A stretch of 49,003 nucleotides of DNA from Acholeplasmataceae bacterium (GCA_012841865.1 DUTX01000159.1:1-49003); one strand, 5' to 3'; shown: positions 18,149 to 26,344, counted from the stretch's first letter. A program made the numbers and translations. Notes: generated by a model not told the origin, from the letters alone.

Positions 18149-18472
18149 ATGAAACTGATTATTGCGATAGTTTCGAATGATGACAGTACATCATTGATGA
18201 AAGAGTTGGTAAAATGCAAATATTTTGTAACGAAGTTAGCTTCAAGCGGCGGTTTTCTTAAAAAAGGAAATACAACGCTGATGATCGGAGCGAAAGCAGA
18301 AGATGTTGAGCCGATTATCAAAATCATTACTGATTTTTCGCGAACCAGAAACGAATTTGTTCCGAGTTCGATAATTAGCGAATACGGAATAATTCAATCG
18401 ACTCCGATTGAAGTTACAGTCGGCGGAGCCACGCTCTTCATTATTGATGTTGAAGACTTTAGAAAGATTTAA
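18149..18472 (+). CDS. darA: Cyclic-di-AMP receptor, PII-like (DarA/PstA)
   Basis: The protein has 107 residues, the family length. The family's landmark segments are present: MKLIIAIV at the start, LVKCKYFVTKLASSGGFLK, GNTTLMIG, and the end IEVTVGGATLFIIDV. DarA is a trimeric, PII-like cytoplasmic protein that binds c-di-AMP. Its output partner is unknown in most bacteria. AGAGGTGAAGAG provides the ribosome site. The gene follows the giant CvpA gene after 12 bases and shares a terminator with the opposing sigma operon, so CvpA and DarA are probably made from one message. Confidence 0.9.
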   Translation: MKLIIAIVSNDDSTSLMKELVKCKYFVTKLASSGGFLKKGNTTLMIGAKAEDVEPIIKIITDFSRTRNEFVPSSIISEYGIIQSTPIEVTVGGATLFIIDVEDFRKI

Positions 18473-18478
18473 AAGAAA

Positions 18479-18502
18479 AAGGGGTCGGTTTGCCGATCCC
18501 TT
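18479..18502. terminator. Bidirectional terminator between darA and the sigma operon
   Basis: A 10-bp stem (aaggggtcgg/ccgatccctt, one G-U) has loop tttg. The A-run before it gives a good T-run on the minus strand, so it ends the sigma operon well and darA less strongly. Confidence 0.8.
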
Positions 18503-18504
18503 TA

Positions 18505-19431
18505 TCATTCTTGGATGTTAAAAATATAGATTTCATTATCAAGGTTCACTTCATATATTATGGAATCATTCTGTTTGGTTGCGGAAATGAACATCACTCG
18601 AATTAGATTTAGGTTGGTTCCTATGTTCTGACCCGAACTAAATAGTCCGTAGGTGATGCTGTAACCACCCTGATTATTTTCTTTAATCAAGTAGGTTGTT
18701 TTTCTGATAATATCAGTTATTTCGATATCAGTAGCCGATGTTATGATCTTGGTATTGCCTGTTAAAACGCCGTCCTGATAAGTTTTGATTTCCATGTCAG
18801 TTTCTTTACGAATTTCAATATAGGAGTTTTCTCCTGTAGACATTTTCAGAGTCAACCGATTAGCTTCCAAATATCCAGTTATTGGGTAGGTAGCAATGCT
18901 ATCGGTGATTTCAATTTCATACTCGATCCTCTCTTTATTTGTTGTTCTTAAAGAAATTGATAAGTCGTTTGTTTGGTATGTTTTTTGATATTCATTTTTT
19001 GGATTTGTTTCTTGAAACTCGGGCGAATTAAAATAATTTATCGCGACTGTTTTCAAATAAAGATCCAGATACTTAATTTCTTTTAAAAGAAATGAGTCGA
19101 CACCTTCGCTTTCTGAAACAATCTCCCTATCTTCCAAGAACTGGTAGAGAGTTAAAGAGGGAAGCAGTAAAGAGGGCGCTCCTTGAAGAGAATTTGAGCT
19201 CTCCGGAGTATTGGTATTGTCATAGGTGGTAGGTAGTATTATTAAAGCAAAAAGCAGTATAAAAACGGAGGCTAATCTGAAAACAGGAATTAACCAAGGT
19301 TTTCTTTTTGGTTTGACTGGAATATCTTCTGAAATTTGTGCTTGCTTTAAAATAGCCTTTAAATCAAGGTCATGAATTTCTTTGTCTATCTCATCTTGGA
19401 TTATTGAAAAGATCTTTTTCCGCATTCCCAT
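18505..19431 (-). CDS. Probable anti-sigma factor, single membrane span
   Basis: The protein has 308 residues: about 48 cytoplasmic residues, one membrane helix near 49-68 and an extracytoplasmic domain of about 240 residues rich in beta strands. It starts directly after the stop of the ECF sigma gene (TGA then ATG). A second ATG 6 bases on has a better distance to GAGAGG. Gene order and topology are those of a membrane anti-sigma factor that holds the sigma factor until a surface signal appears. I see no HxxxCxxC zinc motif, so it is not a ZAS-type anti-sigma. The outer domain is not one I recognise. Confidence 0.6.
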   Translation of the reverse strand: MGMRKKIFSIIQDEIDKEIHDLDLKAILKQAQISEDIPVKPKRKPWLIPVFRLASVFILLFALIILPTTYDNTNTPESSNSLQGAPSLLLPSLTLYQFLEDREIVSESEGVDSFLLKEIKYLDLYLKTVAINYFNSPEFQETNPKNEYQKTYQTNDLSISLRTTNKERIEYEIEITDSIATYPITGYLEANRLTLKMSTGENSYIEIRKETDMEIKTYQDGVLTGNTKIITSATDIEITDIIRKTTYLIKENNQGGYSITYGLFSSGQNIGTNLNLIRVMFISATKQNDSIIYEVNLDNEIYIFNIQE

Positions 19432-19941
19432 TCACCTCTCTTTAAAATAGGATTTAACTTTCTTTAAGGCTTTTTGGTAAAGCCAGAGGACAGTTCCGAG
19501 CGGAAGGTCGAGGATTTGGGCAATCTCCCGATGTTTAAAACGTTGGATTGCATAAAGCATAAAGATGCTTCTTTCTTTAGCGTTTAAAAGTTCTAAGACT
19601 TCCGATAGAATGGCGCTCTTTATGCCTTCTGGAGCGACTGTTTCCACAATCTCTTCGGGAGCGATTATTTCTTCTCGTTTTCTTTTGCGGTAATAATCGA
19701 TTGCTTTGTTTCTTGCAATCGTAAGCAACCAAGTTTTGAAATTACTTCCGGGCTTATATGTGCTGATTTTCTCGAGCATCGTAAGATATGTTTCTTGCAT
19801 AATATCATGAGCAAGACTGCGGTCTTTAATGATTGAAAGAATTAAGGCATAGACCGCATGCTTTGTATCATGATAGATTAAGGCAAAAGTTCCTTCGTCT
19901 TTGTTTTTTAAAGCCTCGATGTGGAAATCGTAGTTCATCAT
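19432..19941 (-). CDS. ECF-type RNA polymerase sigma factor
   Basis: From the ATG at 19941 the protein has 169 residues. GGAGG lies 5 bases upstream, and a second ATG at 19938 is equally possible. Longer readings start inside the ribosome site. Region 2 is clear (DIMQETYLTMLEKISTY, then FKTWLLTIARNKAIDYYRKR), as is region 4 (LNAKERSIFMLYAIQRFKHREIAQILDLPLGTV) with its helix-turn-helix. It should direct RNA polymerase to a small stress or envelope regulon. The gene is read from a SigA-like promoter and is followed by its probable anti-sigma factor. Confidence 0.9.
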   Translation of the reverse strand: MMNYDFHIEALKNKDEGTFALIYHDTKHAVYALILSIIKDRSLAHDIMQETYLTMLEKISTYKPGSNFKTWLLTIARNKAIDYYRKRKREEIIAPEEIVETVAPEGIKSAILSEVLELLNAKERSIFMLYAIQRFKHREIAQILDLPLGTVLWLYQKALKKVKSYFKER

Positions 19942-19962
19942 TAAAGCCTCCAAATCATTTCA

Positions 19963-19991
19963 ATTATAACATTTGAACGGAGGCAAGGCAA
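19963..19991 (-). promoter_or_regulatory. SigA-type promoter of the sigma/anti-sigma operon
   Basis: On the minus strand TTGCCT (19991-19986) and TATAAT (19968-19963) are spaced by 17 bases. This is a housekeeping-type promoter, so I see no autoregulatory ECF-type sequence here. Confidence 0.7.
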
Positions 19992-20155
19992 TCAGTCTGA
20001 GCGGTTTTCATTATGTAAACGAATAAAAGTTGTTTTTTATTGGTGAAAAAGCTAGAAGCAATCGGAAATATTCTCTTTATTTTAAAAACCGGAAAAATAT
20101 TTTCTACTTTGCATATACTAGATATGGATCCAAAGGAAAATTATGATATTTAATC

Positions 20156-20184
20156 TTGAATTACGGAGAAAAATTTGTTATAAT
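20156..20184 (+). promoter_or_regulatory. Promoter of tRNA-Cys
   Basis: TTGAAT (20156-20161) and TATAAT (20179-20184) are spaced by 17 bases, 17 bases before the tRNA. Confidence 0.75.
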
Positions 20185-20201
20185 AACAGAGGCTGATATA
20201 C

Positions 20202-20275
20202 GGCTCCATAGCCAAGTGGTAAGGCAACGGTCTGCAACACCGTGAGCACCAGTTCAAATCTGGTTGGAGCCTCCA
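20202..20275 (+). tRNA. tRNA-Cys (anticodon GCA)
   Basis: The acceptor arms GGCTCCA and TGGAGCC pair fully. The anticodon loop is CTGCAAC with GCA, the T-loop is TTCAAAT, the discriminator is U (as usual for tRNA-Cys), and the CCA end is encoded. The length is 74 bases. Confidence 0.97.
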
Positions 20276-20293
20276 TTAAAATTGATAGCGATT

Positions 20294-20320
20294 ATGCTCA
20301 TCTCATGAGCATATTTTTTG
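20294..20320 (+). terminator. Terminator between tRNA-Cys and pyk
   Basis: A perfect 8-bp stem (atgctcat/atgagcat) with loop ctc is followed by ATTTTTTG. It ends only 7 bases before the pyk ribosome site. Confidence 0.8.
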
Positions 20321-20335
20321 TATACGGAGGAAACA

Positions 20336-21754
20336 ATGAAAAGAAAAACTAAGATTGTCTGCACAGTCGGACCGGCAATCGACAGCGAAGAAATGTTAGA
20401 GAAAGTAATTGAAGCCGGAATGAATGTGGCTCGTCTCAACTTTTCACATGCCGATCTCGAAGAGCAGGGCGAAAGGATTCAGAGAATTCGGAGAGTATCC
20501 GAAAAACTGAATCGCTATATCGGAATTATGGCCGATACGAAAGGACCGGAAATCAGAACCGGCATTTTTGAAGACGGTAAAGTTTATTTTCAAAAAGGTG
20601 ATATTGTTAGAATTTTAAAAGAAGAAGTGGTCGGGAATCGGGAAAGATTTTCAATCTCCAGCCCTGAAGTTTTCCAAGATCTTAAATCTGGGGACCATAT
20701 TCTGATTGATGACGGCAAAATACGCCTTGATGTCTTAGAATGTAACGGTGACAGCTTTAAATGTTTGGTAAGAAATTCCGGCTATATTAAAAGCAAAAAA
20801 GGGGTCAATGTTCCTCATGTTCATCTTTCGATACCTTTTCTTTCGAAAAAGGATGATGACGATATTAGATTTGCTGCTTTAAACGGCGTTGATTTGATTG
20901 CTGCTTCTTTTGTCAGAACAGCTGCTGATGTCCGCTCAATAAAAGATTTATTGAAAGAAATCGGCAAAGAAGAAATAGAAGTAATCGCTAAGATCGAAAA
21001 TCAAGAAGGTTATGATAATCTAAAAGAAATACTTATGGTTGCGGATGGAATCATGGTCGCAAGAGGAGATCTCGGAGTTGAAGTTGCGACGGAAATTGTT
21101 CCCATATACCAAAAGAAAATTATTCAAATGGCAAATGAATTCGGAAAGCCCGTTATAATTGCGACGCATATGCTCGAGACAATGATGAATTCACCGCGGC
21201 CGACTCGAGCTGAAGCCTCAGACGTTGCGAATGCGATTTTGGATGGTGCCGATGCTGTGATGCTTTCCGGTGAAACCGCAGCGGGCGAATATCCGGTCGA
21301 AGCCGTCCAAACGATGAATAGGATTGCAAAGGCAATTGAAGAAATCTTTCCTTATGAAGAAAAACTCTTACGTTCTTTAAGTTCTTCTGAGCGGACAATT
21401 AATGATGCGATCGGGATTTCGGTTGCGCAAACAGCATTGACATTGCCGAAAGTAAAAGCGGTGGTAGCTTTTACGGAAACAGGTGGAACCGCGAAAAGAA
21501 TGTGCAAATTCCGCCCCTGTGTTCCGATTATCGCAGTAACCGACAGCATCGAAACCTGCAGACGGCTTAGTTATTATTTCGGAGTCAGCGCTACTTTTCG
21601 TGATGTAGTTACCGATATTAGTCTTTTTAATATTGTAGCTACTGAAGTTGCGAAGTCTTTTGGATATAAGAGTGGTGACACGATTATTATTACTTCCGGT
21701 TGGGGCCAAAAGCACGGTACGACTAATAATATGCGAATTATTGAAATTGAATAA
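20336..21754 (+). CDS. pyk: Pyruvate kinase
   Basis: Pyruvate kinase converts PEP and ADP to pyruvate and ATP in the last step of glycolysis. ATG 20336 follows GGAGG by 8 bases and gives 472 residues. An upstream TTG lies in the terminator tail. Motifs are KIVCTVGPA and MNVARLNFSH at the N-terminus, the active-site segment VIAKIENQEG, MVARGDLGVEV, and the MLETMMNSPRPTRAEASDVANAILDGADAVMLSGETAAG region. The extra C-terminal phosphohistidine-like domain of Bacillus Pyk is absent. No promoter is visible between the terminator and the gene, so expression may depend on read-through from the tRNA-Cys promoter. Confidence 0.97.
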   Translation: MKRKTKIVCTVGPAIDSEEMLEKVIEAGMNVARLNFSHADLEEQGERIQRIRRVSEKLNRYIGIMADTKGPEIRTGIFEDGKVYFQKGDIVRILKEEVVGNRERFSISSPEVFQDLKSGDHILIDDGKIRLDVLECNGDSFKCLVRNSGYIKSKKGVNVPHVHLSIPFLSKKDDDDIRFAALNGVDLIAASFVRTAADVRSIKDLLKEIGKEEIEVIAKIENQEGYDNLKEILMVADGIMVARGDLGVEVATEIVPIYQKKIIQMANEFGKPVIIATHMLETMMNSPRPTRAEASDVANAILDGADAVMLSGETAAGEYPVEAVQTMNRIAKAIEEIFPYEEKLLRSLSSSERTINDAIGISVAQTALTLPKVKAVVAFTETGGTAKRMCKFRPCVPIIAVTDSIETCRRLSYYFGVSATFRDVVTDISLFNIVATEVAKSFGYKSGDTIIITSGWGQKHGTTNNMRIIEIE

Positions 21755-21792
21755 ATAATTAAATGCCTGAGATGCAAAATATCTTTCGAATC

Positions 21793-21821
21793 TTGCTTAA
21801 GAAGGCTAGTTTTGGTATAAT
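21793..21821 (+). promoter_or_regulatory. Promoter of the SLC13-type permease
   Basis: TTGCTT (21793-21798) and TATAAT (21816-21821) are spaced by 17 bases. They lie 32 bases before the start codon. Confidence 0.7.
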
Positions 21822-21853
21822 TTAAAAAGTTATTACTTGAAAGGAAAAAAGGT

Positions 21854-23173
21854 ATGTACAAGTATTTTGAAGCATTTATTTCAAAAATGCATTTGGCCTT
21901 AATTATTTTCGTAATTACTTATGTATTACTGCTTGTTTTTTCAAAATATCGCGCTTATATCGCTTTAGGATCCGCGGTCGTGTTTGTTGTTTTAGGCTTT
22001 CTGCCGTTATCAGAAATTCTAAAAACTCTTGACTGGAATGTTTTAATGATGATTGCGGGCACGATGGGTATTGTTGCGCTCTTTATCGAATCAAAAATGC
22101 CCTCACTGCTTGCGGATATGATTATTGAAAAAGTTCCGAATATGAAATGGGCGATCATTTCTTTGTCTATTTTTGCAGGTGTTATTTCAGCTTTTGTAGA
22201 TAATGTCGCAACAGTCTTAATGGTTGCTCCTGTTGCTTTAAATATTTCGAAAAAATTAAAAATTTCGCCTGTACCAGCATTAATTTGTATCGCAATTTCC
22301 TCTAACTTACAAGGTGCTGCGACTTTGGTCGGAGATACGACTTCGATTATGCTCGCAGGAGAGCTTGATATGAATTTTATTGACTTCATTTGGTATCGGG
22401 GACGTCCGGGAATTTTCTTTGGAGTGGAACTAGGAGCGGTTGCTTCTGTTTTAGTTTTATTGTTTATTTTTAGAAATGAGAGAAATCCGCTCATTCCCCA
22501 TGAAAGAACTGAAGTCAAAGATAAGTTTCCAACAATTCTCTTAATCTCGATGGTTTGTTTACTAATTGCTGCAAGCTTTGTACCTAAAACAGGAATTAAA
22601 TTTTTAGATGCTAATATTAACGGTCTCATTGTTATGTTCTTGCTCTTGATTGGTTTAATCAGGAAACTGTTTCAAACCAAGAGCATTCGTTCGCTCGGTG
22701 AAACCGTTAAAGAAATCGATTATTTTACAATCCTTCTCTTAGCCAGCTTGTTTATCATTATCGCCGGTATCAGCGAAGCTGGAGTAATTGCTGCGATTGC
22801 TGATTTAATCGATAGTATCGGTGGCGGAAATACTTTTGCTGTCTATACGATGATTGTTTCGCTTTCGGTTTTGGTTTCCGCTTTCATCGATAATATTCCT
22901 TATGTTGCGACAATGCTACCGGTTGTAGGTACGCTCGCCTTTAATCTTGGTTTACAGGAACCCGCAGTCCTTTATTTCGGACTCTTAACGGGAGCCACTC
23001 TCGGCGGAAACTTAACTCCGATTGGAGCGAGCGCGAATATTGCCGCTATCGGTATTTTAAGAAAAGACGGCTATGAGGTTAAACCCTTGCAGTTTATGAA
23101 ATTCGGGGTCCCCTTTACCCTTGCTGCAGTCATTACCGGTTATCTCTTTATTTGGCTTGTTTGGGGAATGTAA
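21854..23173 (+). CDS. SLC13/ArsB-NhaD superfamily permease
   Basis: The protein has 439 residues with about eleven membrane helices and no large soluble domain. Two repeats are seen, each with a helix-break loop: SAFVDNVATVLMVAP with NLQGAATLVGDTTS in the first half, and SAFIDNIPYVATMLP with GATLGGNLTPIGASANIAA in the second. These are typical of the ion transporter superfamily (ArsB, NhaD, citrate/dicarboxylate carriers). The substrate cannot be read from sequence: an anion such as a dicarboxylate or arsenite, or Na+/H+ exchange, is possible. It is a single-gene unit with its own promoter and terminator. Confidence 0.8.
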   Translation: MYKYFEAFISKMHLALIIFVITYVLLLVFSKYRAYIALGSAVVFVVLGFLPLSEILKTLDWNVLMMIAGTMGIVALFIESKMPSLLADMIIEKVPNMKWAIISLSIFAGVISAFVDNVATVLMVAPVALNISKKLKISPVPALICIAISSNLQGAATLVGDTTSIMLAGELDMNFIDFIWYRGRPGIFFGVELGAVASVLVLLFIFRNERNPLIPHERTEVKDKFPTILLISMVCLLIAASFVPKTGIKFLDANINGLIVMFLLLIGLIRKLFQTKSIRSLGETVKEIDYFTILLLASLFIIIAGISEAGVIAAIADLIDSIGGGNTFAVYTMIVSLSVLVSAFIDNIPYVATMLPVVGTLAFNLGLQEPAVLYFGLLTGATLGGNLTPIGASANIAAIGILRKDGYEVKPLQFMKFGVPFTLAAVITGYLFIWLVWGM

Positions 23174-23191
23174 TTATAATAAGTAAAAAAT

Positions 23192-23225
23192 AAGTCACCT
23201 ATATTTACGGGTGACTTTTGTTATT
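23192..23225 (+). terminator. Terminator of the SLC13-type permease gene
   Basis: An 8-bp stem (aagtcacc/ggtgactt) with a 10-base loop is followed by a T-rich tail. Confidence 0.8.
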
Positions 23226-23349
23226 ATTAAAACATTTTGCTATGCATAAGATGTTAACATATCAAAACATTGCGAGATTGTCATTTAAATTTTCTTTAGA
23301 ATTATTTATTTATAGTATAATTTAATAAAGACCAGAAAGGGGGTTAGAT

Positions 23350-24384
23350 ATGAAATATATTATTACCGGCGGTGCAGGCTATTTAGGATCGGTTTTAGCT
23401 CACGAACTAGAAAGAAGAGGTTATGGGCCGCTAAAAATTCTTGTTTTACCCGGTGAGAAAATTGCGCACTTAGCGGATTTAAATGCGGAAATTGTTCGAG
23501 GAGATATTTTAGATTTAAATTTTTTAGATGATTTTATTGAAAAAGACGACATCGTTTTTCATTTGGCGGGAATCGTCAATATCACTGCATCAAAAAAAGA
23601 TTTGTTATATCAGGTTAATGTAGAAGGATTTAAGAATATCGTTGATACCTCAATCAAGAAGAAAATAAAAAGATTGATTTATACATCGTCCGTGCATGCT
23701 ATTTTACCGAAGAAAGGTAATGAGATAATGCAAGAACCGGATAGTTTTTCAGTTGAAGAACTGGTCTGAGATTATGCGAAAACAAAGGCACTGGCAACCA
23801 AATATTTATTTGAAAAGACAAAGGCCGGAGAAATTGATGCGGTTGCCTTATATCCATCCGGAATCATCGGGCCTTATGATTATAATGTCTCCCATTTCGG
23901 CCAAGTTATCCTTGATTATATCAATCGGAAACTGACGGCGATTGTAAAAGGGGGTTATGATTTTGTAGATGTGCGCGACGTTGCTTCCGCTCTTGTTTCC
24001 GCAATAGACGCTAGAAGTGGCGAAGGCTATATTGTAAGCGGACATTATGTCAGTGTGAGAGAACTTTTTAAAATCTTAAATGAAAAATTAGAACGAAAGC
24101 GTCTTCCTGGAGAACTTGCCTTGTGGTTTTTAAAAATCGTGGCGCCGCTAGCTGAACTCCACTATAAAATCAGACGCAAAAAGCCGCTCTTTAATGCTTA
24201 TACGCTTTATACTTTAAATGTCAATTGTAATTTTGATAATTCAAAAGCAAGAGCAGAACTTGGGTTTAACCCGAGGAGCGTAAAGGAAAGTCTCTTTGAT
24301 ATGGTTGATTGGTTTTTAGAAAACAAGCAAGAGCTGATTAAACGTAAATATTTGCTTTCTTTAAAACCTAAAACTTCACATTAG
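23350..24384 (+). pseudogene. NAD-dependent epimerase/dehydratase (SDR), broken by an in-frame TGA
   Basis: One frame of 345 codons encodes an extended SDR protein like dihydroflavonol-4-reductase or 3-beta-HSD. It shows the Rossmann loop TGGAGYLG at the N-terminus, DIVFHLAGIV and LIYTSSVHA. A TGA at 23767-23769 (codon 140) splits it. The frame then runs on without any shift into DYAKTKA, which carries the catalytic YxxxK (Tyr142, Lys146), then ALYPSGIIGPYD and a normal C-terminus. GGA to TGA would be a one-base change, since Gly is common at this place. TGA is a stop in many neighbouring genes, so the two halves are probably dead. A TATAAT (23316-23321), an AGAAAGGGGG site and a terminator remain intact, so the break looks recent or is a sequencing error. 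Confidence 0.8.
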
Positions 24385-24385
24385 G

Positions 24386-24410
24386 AAAGCCTTTGGGCTT
24401 TTTCTTTTTT
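24386..24410 (+). terminator. Terminator after the epimerase gene
   Basis: A 6-bp stem (aaagcc/ggcttt) with loop tttg runs into TTTCTTTTTT. Confidence 0.75.
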
Positions 24411-24547
24411 ATCTAGGAAGAATAGAATATTAATAAAAAATCTTGAATATTTATTAAATGTCTGATTATATAAAATATATATGAAATTATTATAAAATGT
24501 ATATGAATTAAATTATAATTTATATTTTCTTCTTAAATTAGATATGG

Positions 24548-24571
24548 TATAATACAGTGTAAGCGTTTGCA
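24548..24571 (+). promoter_or_regulatory. -10 element and cre-like operator of the bcd-buk operon
   Basis: TATAAT at 24548-24553 is followed after 4 bases by TGTAAGCGTTTGCA (24558-24571). This fits the CcpA box pattern TGNAANCGNWNNCA at every fixed position. The site covers the expected start point, a location where CcpA blocks transcription. The -35 (TTTTCT, 24525-24530) is weak. Confidence 0.65.
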
Positions 24572-24598
24572 TAAAATATAAGGAAAAGGAGATTGGAT

Positions 24599-25669
24599 TT
24601 GAACAAATTTGATTACATGGAACGTCATGGTTTTGAACAAGTGATTTATTTCCATGACAAGACTACCGGACTTAAAGGAATTACTGTCATTCATGACACG
24701 ACGCTCGGCCCCGCTTTGGGAGGAACTCGGCTTTGGAATTATGCATGCGAAGATGATGCTGTCTTGGATTGTTTGCGCTTAGCAAGAGGTATGACTTTCA
24801 AGAATGCCGCTGCAGGTTTAAATCTTGGTGGTGGAAAAACTGTTTTAATCGGAGATGCGAGTACTGTAAAAAGTGAGGCGTATTTTCGGGCTTTGGGCCG
24901 TTATGTTCAAAGTTTAAATGGACGTTATATTACCGCCGAGGATGTCAATACGACAACAAAAGATATGGATTATATCCTTATGGAAACTGATTATGTTGTC
25001 GGCTTGGAAGACAAATCCGGTAACCCTTCGCCGATTACGGCTTTAGGAGCTTTCCATGGAATTCGAGCTTCCCTGAAGCATCGTTTCAATGATGATGATA
25101 TTTCTAAATATACTTTTGCTGTTCAGGGAGTCGGAGAAACTGGCAGTGCTTTAATCGGTTATCTGAAAGAAGCTAATGCGAAAAAAATTTATTTTTCGGA
25201 AATCAATCCTAAGAACATTAAAAAAATGCAAGAACTTCATCCGGATTGTGAAATGGTTACGCCTGATGCAATTTATTCCCTAGAGGTAGATGTCTTTGTT
25301 CCTTGTGCATTAGGAGCGGTTATGAATGAAAAAACAATTCCTGAGTTAAAATGTGCGATTGTAGCCGGGACAGCTAACAATGTTTTAGAAGATGAAGAGC
25401 GCGACGGCCTGTTACTTAAAGACCGCGGCATCCTTTATGCTCCTGACTTTGTCATTAATGCCGGCGGCGTCATCAATGTCTATCATGAACTTCATGGTTA
25501 TAATCGCGAAAGAGTTATTAAGGACGTTCGAAAAATTTATGATCGCTTGCTGGAAATCTTTAAGATTGCGGAAAAGGAAAATGTTCATAACCAAAAAGCA
25601 GCTCTTGTTTATGCAACTAATCGGATGAAAACCATCGCCGCAATTCGTTCTAATTATATTATCAGATAA
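24599..25669 (+). CDS. bcd: Leucine/valine (branched-chain amino acid) dehydrogenase
   Basis: The enzyme oxidatively deaminates Leu, Val or Ile to the 2-oxoacid with NAD+. TTG 24599 is chosen because AAGGAG (24586-24591) then lies 7 bases upstream, against 1 base for the TTG at 24593. The protein has 356 residues. HDTTLGPALGGTR, then ARGMTFKNAAAGLNLGGGK with Lys68 and Lys80, matches the catalytic lysines of leucine dehydrogenases. The NAD site is GVGETG. It heads an eight-gene operon that carries the 2-oxoacid on to acyl-CoA, acyl phosphate and ATP, so a catabolic direction is likely. Confidence 0.9.
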   Translation: MNKFDYMERHGFEQVIYFHDKTTGLKGITVIHDTTLGPALGGTRLWNYACEDDAVLDCLRLARGMTFKNAAAGLNLGGGKTVLIGDASTVKSEAYFRALGRYVQSLNGRYITAEDVNTTTKDMDYILMETDYVVGLEDKSGNPSPITALGAFHGIRASLKHRFNDDDISKYTFAVQGVGETGSALIGYLKEANAKKIYFSEINPKNIKKMQELHPDCEMVTPDAIYSLEVDVFVPCALGAVMNEKTIPELKCAIVAGTANNVLEDEERDGLLLKDRGILYAPDFVINAGGVINVYHELHGYNRERVIKDVRKIYDRLLEIFKIAEKENVHNQKAALVYATNRMKTIAAIRSNYIIR

Positions 25670-25690
25670 AATACTTTCCGAGGTCAAATT

Positions 25691-26335
25691 ATGAAAAGGA
25701 TTACTTTTATCGTCGGTCACTACGGTAGCGGAAAATCAGAATTTGCGCTTAACTTAGCGGTTCAAAAACATGTCGATCTCCTGATTGACCTTGACATCGT
25801 CAATCCTTATTTCCGTTCCCGTGAGCTTGGGGTGGAGCTAGCAGAAAAAAATATCCGCTTCGTTTCCTCACCGATTAAAGGACTCGGCAGTGATCTTCCT
25901 TACATTGCCAAGGAAGCCTTCCTTCCTTTCTATCGTAATTTGACCTCGATTTTTGATTTAGGCGGCGATGATGTCGGCACCAAAGTCGCAAGACAATTTT
26001 TTGAACTAATAAATTATGAAACTACTGATTTCTTATTCTGTGTTAATGTTTACCGGGAAGAGACAGATAATTCCGAAAAGATCATCAAAATGATGGAAAA
26101 AATTGAAAAAGCCGGTTCGATAAAATTAACCGGCTTAATCAATAATACTAATCTACTCCGCGAAACATCTTATCAAGATTTGCTGATTGGTGAAAAAATC
26201 TTAGAAGAAGTTGAACAAAGAACTGGGTTAAAAATCGTCTATACCGGAGTTTATGAGAATGTTTTGCCGGAATGCGGAAAACTTGCCGGCGAAATTATTC
26301 CTTTAAAATTATATTTAAGAAAAAAATGGCTATGA
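25691..26335 (+). CDS. P-loop ATPase linked to the 2-oxoacid:ferredoxin oxidoreductase
   Basis: The protein has 214 residues. A Walker A loop is at the very N-terminus (GHYGSGKSE), followed by LIDLDIVNPYFRSRE, which resembles the switch region of ParA/MinD/CobQ-type ATPases, and then DLGGDDVG. I recall relatives of this kind beside oxidoreductase genes in Clostridia, but no job has been shown to my knowledge. Possible roles are cofactor or iron-sulfur cluster loading of the enzyme, or regulation. It lies between bcd and the ferredoxin subunit gene with gaps of 21 and 9 bases, so it is clearly part of the operon. Confidence 0.7.
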   Translation: MKRITFIVGHYGSGKSEFALNLAVQKHVDLLIDLDIVNPYFRSRELGVELAEKNIRFVSSPIKGLGSDLPYIAKEAFLPFYRNLTSIFDLGGDDVGTKVARQFFELINYETTDFLFCVNVYREETDNSEKIIKMMEKIEKAGSIKLTGLINNTNLLRETSYQDLLIGEKILEEVEQRTGLKIVYTGVYENVLPECGKLAGEIIPLKLYLRKKWL

Positions 26336-26344
26336 GGAGGGCTA

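Noticed and set aside
21955-22629. 224-codon minus-strand frame opposite the SLC13-type permease
   Set aside because: It mirrors a membrane protein gene with clear family motifs on the plus strand, and lacks a ribosome site.
23767-23769. TGA read as tryptophan (Mollicutes code)
   Set aside because: TGA ends mraY, the MalG-type permease, the ferredoxin, alpha and gamma oxidoreductase genes and the binding protein gene, often in ATGA overlaps. TGG is used for Trp.
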